Below are positions 44,130-50,085 of a stretch of 50,085 nucleotides of DNA, in pieces. The DNA lies in NCBI GenBank assembly GCA_027575765.1, contig JANBPT010000255.1, positions 1 through 50,085 of the forward strand, read 5' to 3'. Made by a program: the position numbers and the translations under genes. This stretch comes from Tieghemiomyces parasiticus. Lineage: Eukaryota; Kickxellomycota; Dimargaritomycetes; Dimargaritales; Dimargaritaceae. The notes under the pieces are model-generated. The model saw nothing but the letters and a program-made list of their open reading frames with translations. It was not told where the DNA came from and searched no databases. Every line of letters starts with the position of its first letter. Position 1 is the first letter of the stretch.

Positions 44130-44684
44130 ATGTACACCAACCCGCGTATGCTTTTATTAGCCACGGTGGTCTTCGCGGCCGGCGCTCTGGTTGTCGCTCG
44201 GCCGACGCTCGATGACAGCAAGTCTGTAGCCACGCTATCTGAAACTCGCCCGAACACCCTGAAGTCTGTCTTCCTCCGGCGCAATAGTGGTACTACTCTG
44301 GTCGCGAACGCCAATGCCCTTCCCAACGTCTCCCCTCCGCTGACTCCCCTTGGCCCGGAAGACGACGTTAGCCCCCCACCGTCCCCCAAGGATGGGAAGC
44401 AACCCTCCACTCATCGTCGCTTCCCACTTCAAAAATCCGCCACAGCCCCTCCCGGTTCCATGGTTCCATTGAAGCCCTGCCTCAGGAAGGCCAACACCGT
44501 ACATGAAGGTGGCAACTCCGCGACTAAGAAGTCCGTCACAATCGACCTCACTAAGAACGAAGTGTGCGTTATCCTGCGGCGACCCAGTGACGTGGCGATG
44601 ATGATAACCTCAATGAGGAATAAGATTGATGAGCTGAAGACCAAGGGGGGTCTCCGCAAAACTCTCGCCAACTTTTTTTCCTAG
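44130..44684 (+). CDS. small secreted protein with SILK/RVxF-like motifs (family member 5)
   Basis: 184 residues, single exon. The ATG at 44130 begins a signal peptide (residues 1-23; a second Met at 7 gives MLLLATVVFAAGALVVA), cut before Arg-Pro as in members 1 and 3. A Pro/Ser linker (SPPLTPLGPEDD, SPPPSPKD) leads to PLKPCLRKA (114-121), resembling the SILK element, and then KKSVTIDL (133-140), the same position and wording as KKSVTF of member 4 but with Ile for Phe. A following NEVCVILRRP mirrors the hydrophobic pair downstream of the motif in member 4. The tail is a basic amphipathic helix (MRNKIDELKTKGGLRKTL then ANFFS). It is 37 kb from the array at the left end and on the opposite strand. 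Phosphatase docking is a hypothesis. Confidence 0.72.
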   Translation: MYTNPRMLLLATVVFAAGALVVARPTLDDSKSVATLSETRPNTLKSVFLRRNSGTTLVANANALPNVSPPLTPLGPEDDVSPPPSPKDGKQPSTHRRFPLQKSATAPPGSMVPLKPCLRKANTVHEGGNSATKKSVTIDLTKNEVCVILRRPSDVAMMITSMRNKIDELKTKGGLRKTLANFFS

Positions 44685-47600
44685 ATACTAACTGAGTGCA
44701 GGACGGCAGGATAAGAGTCGCCAGCGGTAGCTCGCCCCCCCCTCCTCCCAGCATCGGTGTTGCATTAGTCTCCTCGCTATACCATATTTCGATATGCTGC
44801 CCATTTTTGTCAATCAGTTTCCCATACCTCCATCTCCAATTACATGTCTCCTGTTGCTATCTATGTTCTTGAATTCTCTTGTTGTCCCTACGTAACGCCC
44901 AGTCCTGCTAGTCAGAGTTATGGTGCCAATTTTTGACCTCTCAACCTAGCGCCCTCCTACAGCGTCGTACAATACCTGTATATTATTGACGGTAATATTC
45001 GCCCGCCCTATATTCTTTATCATTTGAGGTGGATTGTCAAACCAGTCAATACGTACATATATAGTGATATATTGTGTACTGCTGTCTACGCTTTAGTCCT
45101 ACCACTTCCACAGCTCTCATGATGCAAATAAACACAGTAGGAGATGTTGCTCTAGTCTAGCTGTAAATCCGTTAGTGCCTGGCCGTATGTGCTGGCCGCT
45201 AAGAATGCGTGACACTGTATCCCTATCATATATCCCCTTTCAATTTACTTAAGGACCTTATCGATACGACCCTGCGGATTCGGCCATCGAGGTTTTTGTC
45301 ATCAGGGATCGGGAATAAGGACTCTCCCTCCCTCTCGGGCGGGTAAACGCGTGTCGCCAACCGGCGTTACACGGGACAGGCAGGCGCACACCCCACTGCC
45401 ACGTCCTGGCTCAACATAATGGCAGGTAACATGGGTCGAGTTTGCATTTTTTTTTCATTTTTATAGTCTAGAGAATATATCTTAATTAAGAGGCACTCAA
45501 CATTTGAAACATCGTCAATCAGGGATTATTTTTTGATAAGGGACTTTCGGGTATAGTTGTATACTTTATGGCACGTAGTCAGGGTGATAGTATCGCCTGG
45601 TTGTAGAGTACGTCTGCGATCGGGAAAGCCGGATAAAATAATAAAACAAATGCGAACCATAGTGGGAAAGGGAAGGAAGTGGCGATGGTGGTGACGAGTC
45701 GGATTTATGATGGGAAAACTGTGGTTGTGACGTGTGGCTCGATATGCCAAAGCTAAAACGAGGGGACGGAAATCGTACGGCCGAACGCAGATTACGTGGC
45801 CTTTGTCTCACACTACCGGGAAGGCAGGTGAGGAGGGGGTGATTTGACTGCATCTGCTCGGGAGTCTCGACCCCTGACTCCCCGGGAAGGACGTATGGCG
45901 ATATGCCAGTTGCTTCAACCGCATGCAAGCCGCGCAGTAATGAAGTTAGAGGGGTAGAGCTCGCATTGTTCAGTTCGTCCATCAGCGTCGAAAGATGAGT
46001 CCAACCGGCACCCTCGACCCGATACCCGCCGCTCACTGGCACGCACTGCTAGTCTGATTGTTACTGAATCGCAGGTCGTGGATCGAGGAGAGGATGTAAA
46101 GGCAATAACTGAAATCTGTCTTCCCGGCTGATTGCAACTGGACAACGGTACCCTCCGCCCAGCAAGTAGTTTCGGGCCTATCTATACCACATTTAGTTGG
46201 CAGCCACGGTACATGTAGTGGACTCTCTTTGCTGATGGTCTTCCCTTATAAGGGCTCGATACCTCGAGTGTGAGATTTGCCATGTGTGAAATTTCCAAAC
46301 AACACACGGGTTTTGCAACCACGCTGACTTGGAATTCGACTGATGGTAATTAGGGTCTAATGATAACCTTCCAAAGTCGACCCGCCGAGTCGTTATAACC
46401 GCTACTCGATCTTAGAATATCTTCTGATATACACCCTCACCTCCTGTACTCAACACTGAGATAAGTGAGAGAAGGCAATTTACATTGACGACAGGGCGGA
46501 GATTAATGCAGGGAGGGTGGGGCTAGTACATTCGCGAATAGTGACCAGACGCCTGGGTTAAAGGAGGGTACGCAGCCAGTATCCAATCGATCCATTCGTG
46601 GGTCCAAAATGAATAGCGTAGATCGATGATTTCATAGACGACATGTGTCTCGTTACTGACAGATGTAACTATCCTTCTTATGCCCCAGGGGTTGCGGTAC
46701 AGCACCGGCAAGGTCTCTATATCTTATTCATCGTCAGCGGCAGCCCATTACAGTGGTCGTTGACCAAAGACACAGCGCCAGAAGTGGATAGAGGGTTGAG
46801 TCGGTCGTGCTCCAACTGATTAGGGGACGGTTAGTGTGCGGTTTAGGGATGAAGGGGCTACGGGAGGGGGTGGGGTGCGGGGAGGGCAGGTGTGCTGGTA
46901 TTGCACGTGAATATGTATCACACTCCTTATCCAATCATCCGTGCGCCCAAAGTTGGCGAAACCCGCATTCCCTGGTGGACCGGCTAAATAATCAAAGCAC
47001 CTCACACGGACTAAGGAGAATAGCGGTGGGGACACATTGCATGAACAAGCCCCCCCATGTAGTCCTAAAGTGTGGGGAACCGGTTCAGGCCCACTAAAGA
47101 TGAAATTCAACACACCCCGCCCTGTGCACTGGGCGTGCCGGCGCCTTGTCTCCCTCCCTCCCCCCTTCACTACCACCCCTCTCCCCCGTACTCGTGAAAT
47201 TCAGGACCGGAACCCTAATGTCCATGGACATCCACTGTTCGTTCAGCGGGACTCCTGACTTCCTTCCTTTCCTGCCGCCCCAGTTTTCCGCCTCATTACG
47301 ATGCTTTCCAATATACTTTCCCTACTGCACCTGTCGGCCGAGCCATGCGGCGGTGCCGCATAAATTTCCAAAGTGGGATACAAAAGGGTCAGCCCTGTGC
47401 TTGGTCATCGGTCCTCTGTTGCCTTATATGGCAGCTATTCGGCGTGCATTCGACCGTCCCCCGCACACCTCCCATCGATGCCGTCTTCAACGATGATGTC
47501 CCGGCCCGTCTCCTGAAAGGGGCGTTGTCGTCCCCACTCCCTAGGTTCACATGGCTGTAGTCACAGCGGGACTCCATCCCCCTCCCCGCCTCTCCCGCAC

Positions 47601-49180
47601 CCCTTGTCTCCCAACACGCCCGACAGGGAGTAGGTAGGGACCGATAGAGCACCCCGTAACGCCGACACCCCTTTTTATTCCCTGTTCTCTCACGCCATTT
47701 AAACTTCTAGAAGCGCGGAATACTGGGAACTGGATTCTAACGCACGGAGGGAGGGTGATGGATAAGTATCTGTGGATGCTGGGTAGTTGTATACCCCGGG
47801 CTGTGCTGCCGGTCAACCATTCGGTCCGGCGGCGTTGGCTCATCAGTAAGTAGGGAAAAAATACATGGCAGAGATGGCCAATCGTTTATCCTCAGGCTAG
47901 GGAGACAGGCTAAGCTCACTCTATGACGTTGTTGGTAGGGAAAGCAGTAGTGTATAGGTTCTAAAGATGGTGTTGGGGAGAGGGGGGGACCGTGTTGGGC
48001 GTGTTCTGGATGTAGGCGGCGGGGTTGACAGGGGGCCCATTGCGTACGATATAGCCTCTCATGGGCTGGCCTTGGATACCATCCGGCGCACACAACTGGT
48101 CGCTTCTCCCGACCGTCCTCTAGTCAATGGGACCCCCAGGGTGCACGAATTCTCCCGCGAGGCTTGCCCCTCCATGAAAGGGGATGCAGCCCCGGTCAGC
48201 CCCGATACATGTCTAACGCTCGCCTCTCTGACCTCGTACTCCCAGCTTGGGGTGCACGCTTGGATTCGAGTCGTTCGATCATCCAAGTCTCTCCTAGTTT
48301 AGCGTCGCGACTGAGTGGTCAGGATTCCTAGTCATATTGCAATCCTTAGACCCAGACCATCGTGACAGCACCTTGATTATGTGGGGTTTCTTGGCACGAC
48401 ACAGCCTAAATCTCTGTCCCCGGCTAAGTACGCCCGGGACGTGTCTCCTCGGCTTGCCACACCTTTCCACTTATATTATTGTCAAATGCTGGGGTAGGCC
48501 GCTGAGCCTAGTAGCGTCGAAGCCTCCTCGCGTGATTAGTGTTCTCCTCTTTACTGCAGCCAGTTCACAGGCCGATGGTGAATTACGAGGTATTCGGGGT
48601 GCCCCTGGCGGCGCACGCCTTCTCTCTTTGTCACTGAATCGGGCCTCATGTGCTCAGAGGTTACTGGTTTCTAAAAGCCAAGCCAAGCCCTCTTTAAGAT
48701 CTTAGGTTCGTCCGTCGATAGGGGGGCCTTGAGTTTCGGTACCCGCCCCTTTCTTTTACCTCCGGCCCTTCCTTGCTTGACTTGCGAGCAATCCTCATTG
48801 GCACCTGGTGGCTTCCCTCTGCGATTGTGAACAACCATTCGTCCGCCATACCATGTCCAACCGACCGTCGCCAAGTATACCCCGCCATCCTAAGTAGGTG
48901 GTGTAAATATTATAGTCAGCCTACTAGCCCTGGCCGGAGTTCATGGGTAGGGTGGTCCAGAGCTCAGTCTTGGTACTTCTGCACGCTAAAGCTCGGCCGT
49001 TCTGAAGCGGTTAGAGTCGGCTCTGGATTTCATTTCGAGCTCGAGGGAGAGAGGGTACGTGTGGCAGCACTACGGCGTATAGCTCGTGAGATGCCCTCCC
49101 CGTAATCTGTAGCATTCTTCATTGCCACTCCAATTGTACCCCTGACATAACTACATCCGGCTGTCCCCCCCCCTAAAGTA
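44685..49180. other. gene-poor stretch with possible decayed ORF
   Basis: No convincing gene. The best candidate is a minus-strand open frame, 45566 to about 46040, whose first part (MDELNNASSTPLTSLLRGLH, from the ATG near 46002) looks coding and which contains SAVRFPSPRFS, reminiscent of the VHFPSKIS of secreted family member 3; it has no signal peptide. A 44-codon frame from the ATG at 45660 overlaps it. Other frames between 46500 and 49100 have no features. Confidence 0.3.
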
Positions 49181-50085
49181 CTACTGAACGCCCCATCCTA
49201 TCCCTCTTTTCTCTTCACTTGCTTTCACTCTCCTAGCGCGCCCGCGATTAGACGGCAGCACCGTTTCGGTACGCGCCGTCCACAACAGTCTGTCCGCTTC
49301 GGGCCGGCCCCTGCAGAGCACTTCACCGGCATTAAAATCCGAACCTGACCCCCTCCCCCCTAGCCTACTCTCTCCAGCCCTTACCCCTTCCCCGTTTCCG
49401 TTCGCCAGACCGGCCTTGCGCCTATTTTTCGCCAGTAACCCGGCGGGGCGCTCGCCCTCTCCTCCCTCCATCCCCCCTCATTAGCACACTGCGCCCATAC
49501 CTTCCCCTCTATCATCCGAACGTGAGTCTATATAGAGCGCCTACCAGCTCCCCGCATCGTTGCGTGTCGCTCCAGTCCCACTGGTTTCCCTCTGCGTCAT
49601 CTATTGCCAGCGTATACTTACCTTACCCCCCCCCACTCATGCGTTTCTCGGCTTTTCGATTCGATTGTTCAGTCCGCATTTTCGTTGCATTTACTATCAT
49701 CGCCTTTTGGCGCCCTTATTAAATTCTTCGGCCCCAGCCCACATTTTAAGGCCGTGGCTAGAGTTGTGTTTTATTTCCCCGCACTGATACCCTTCACACG
49801 GACCAGGACGCTATTAATATAACGAATTATTTAGAGTTCCGATCCGCCCACGCTCTCTCCATATCTGGCCTACCCGTCGTCCGATCCTCTCCACTGCACC
49901 GGCTCCAACTTTACCACCGCTGTCTGCTCATCCGGTCTTCCCTCCGTTCCACCAGCGCCACACTCTACACGGCTTCTGAGTGGCTACGGCTTCGGAGAAG
50001 CTCGCAGTCCATTACCTGTTTTGGCAGCGCCCTTCACCCGCCCTTTCTTTCCATAACCGATAGGCTCGGCCCCGACCACTTATCG
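49181..50085 (+). other. pyrimidine-rich stretch at the window edge
   Basis: The plus strand is strongly C/T-rich here, as before the kinase and the Dsc4-like gene, so it is probably the upstream or leader region of a plus-strand gene that begins beyond the window. No start codon or domain can be assigned inside. Confidence 0.35.

Overview
The window reads as nuclear DNA of a fungus, most likely an early-diverging (zygomycete-grade) lineage. Genes sit on both strands, have short introns (79 to 346 nt; GTAAGT, GTGAGT, GTACGT or GTATGT donors, often CTAAC/CTGAC-like branch sites), and include fungal hallmarks: a Dsc4/DUF1746 subunit, a Byr4/Bfa1-like cytokinesis regulator and a KIN1/MARK-type kinase with a KA1 tail. 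Placement below 'fungus' is inference; no rRNA, tRNA, mitochondrial DNA or intact transposon was recognised.

Layout. 0-7.1 kb: four co-oriented (minus) genes for small secreted acidic proteins, 1.1-1.8 kb apart. 7.1-9.6 kb: no convincing gene. 9.6-16.6 kb: Golgi/ER-type zinc transporter (CDF), lysine-rich SMAP-domain protein (3 exons), PYM (exon junction complex disassembly) and ceramide glucosyltransferase. 18.4-22.5 kb: Byr4/Bfa1-like protein, then a divergent pair, IMP4 (U3 snoRNP) and a DUF2039 zinc-ribbon protein. 24.1-25.7 kb: a secreted, F-box-like protein carrying an apparent frameshift. 26.1-29.7 kb: convergent TTC1-type TPR cochaperone (5 exons) and TGS1 cap hypermethylase (6 exons). 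30.5-31.7 kb: Dsc4/DUF1746 (3 exons). 31.7-37.1 kb: an unresolved GC-rich stretch and about 3.4 kb of pyrimidine-rich sequence leading into the KIN1/MARK kinase (37.1-39.8 kb). 40.7-41.6 kb: BCAS2/SPF27 splicing factor (2 exons). 44.1-44.7 kb: a fifth small secreted protein. 44.7-50.1 kb: no convincing gene; the last 0.9 kb is pyrimidine-rich like the leaders of other plus-strand genes here.

Functional themes. RNA processing is over-represented (PYM, IMP4, TGS1, BCAS2/SPF27). The second theme is secretion: five short proteins each have a signal peptide ending in Ala followed at once by Arg-Pro or Leu-Pro, then an acidic low-complexity body. Three of them (at 2.7, 5.0 and 6.5 kb) carry a K-[x]-V-[STH]-F motif matching the RVxF docking motif for protein phosphatase 1, and the fifth (44.1 kb) has a variant plus a SILK-like element upstream. 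This putative secreted, PP1-docking family is the most interesting candidate for an undescribed system. Splice sites were assigned by hand from frame, consensus and homology remembered at family level; no alignment or search was run.
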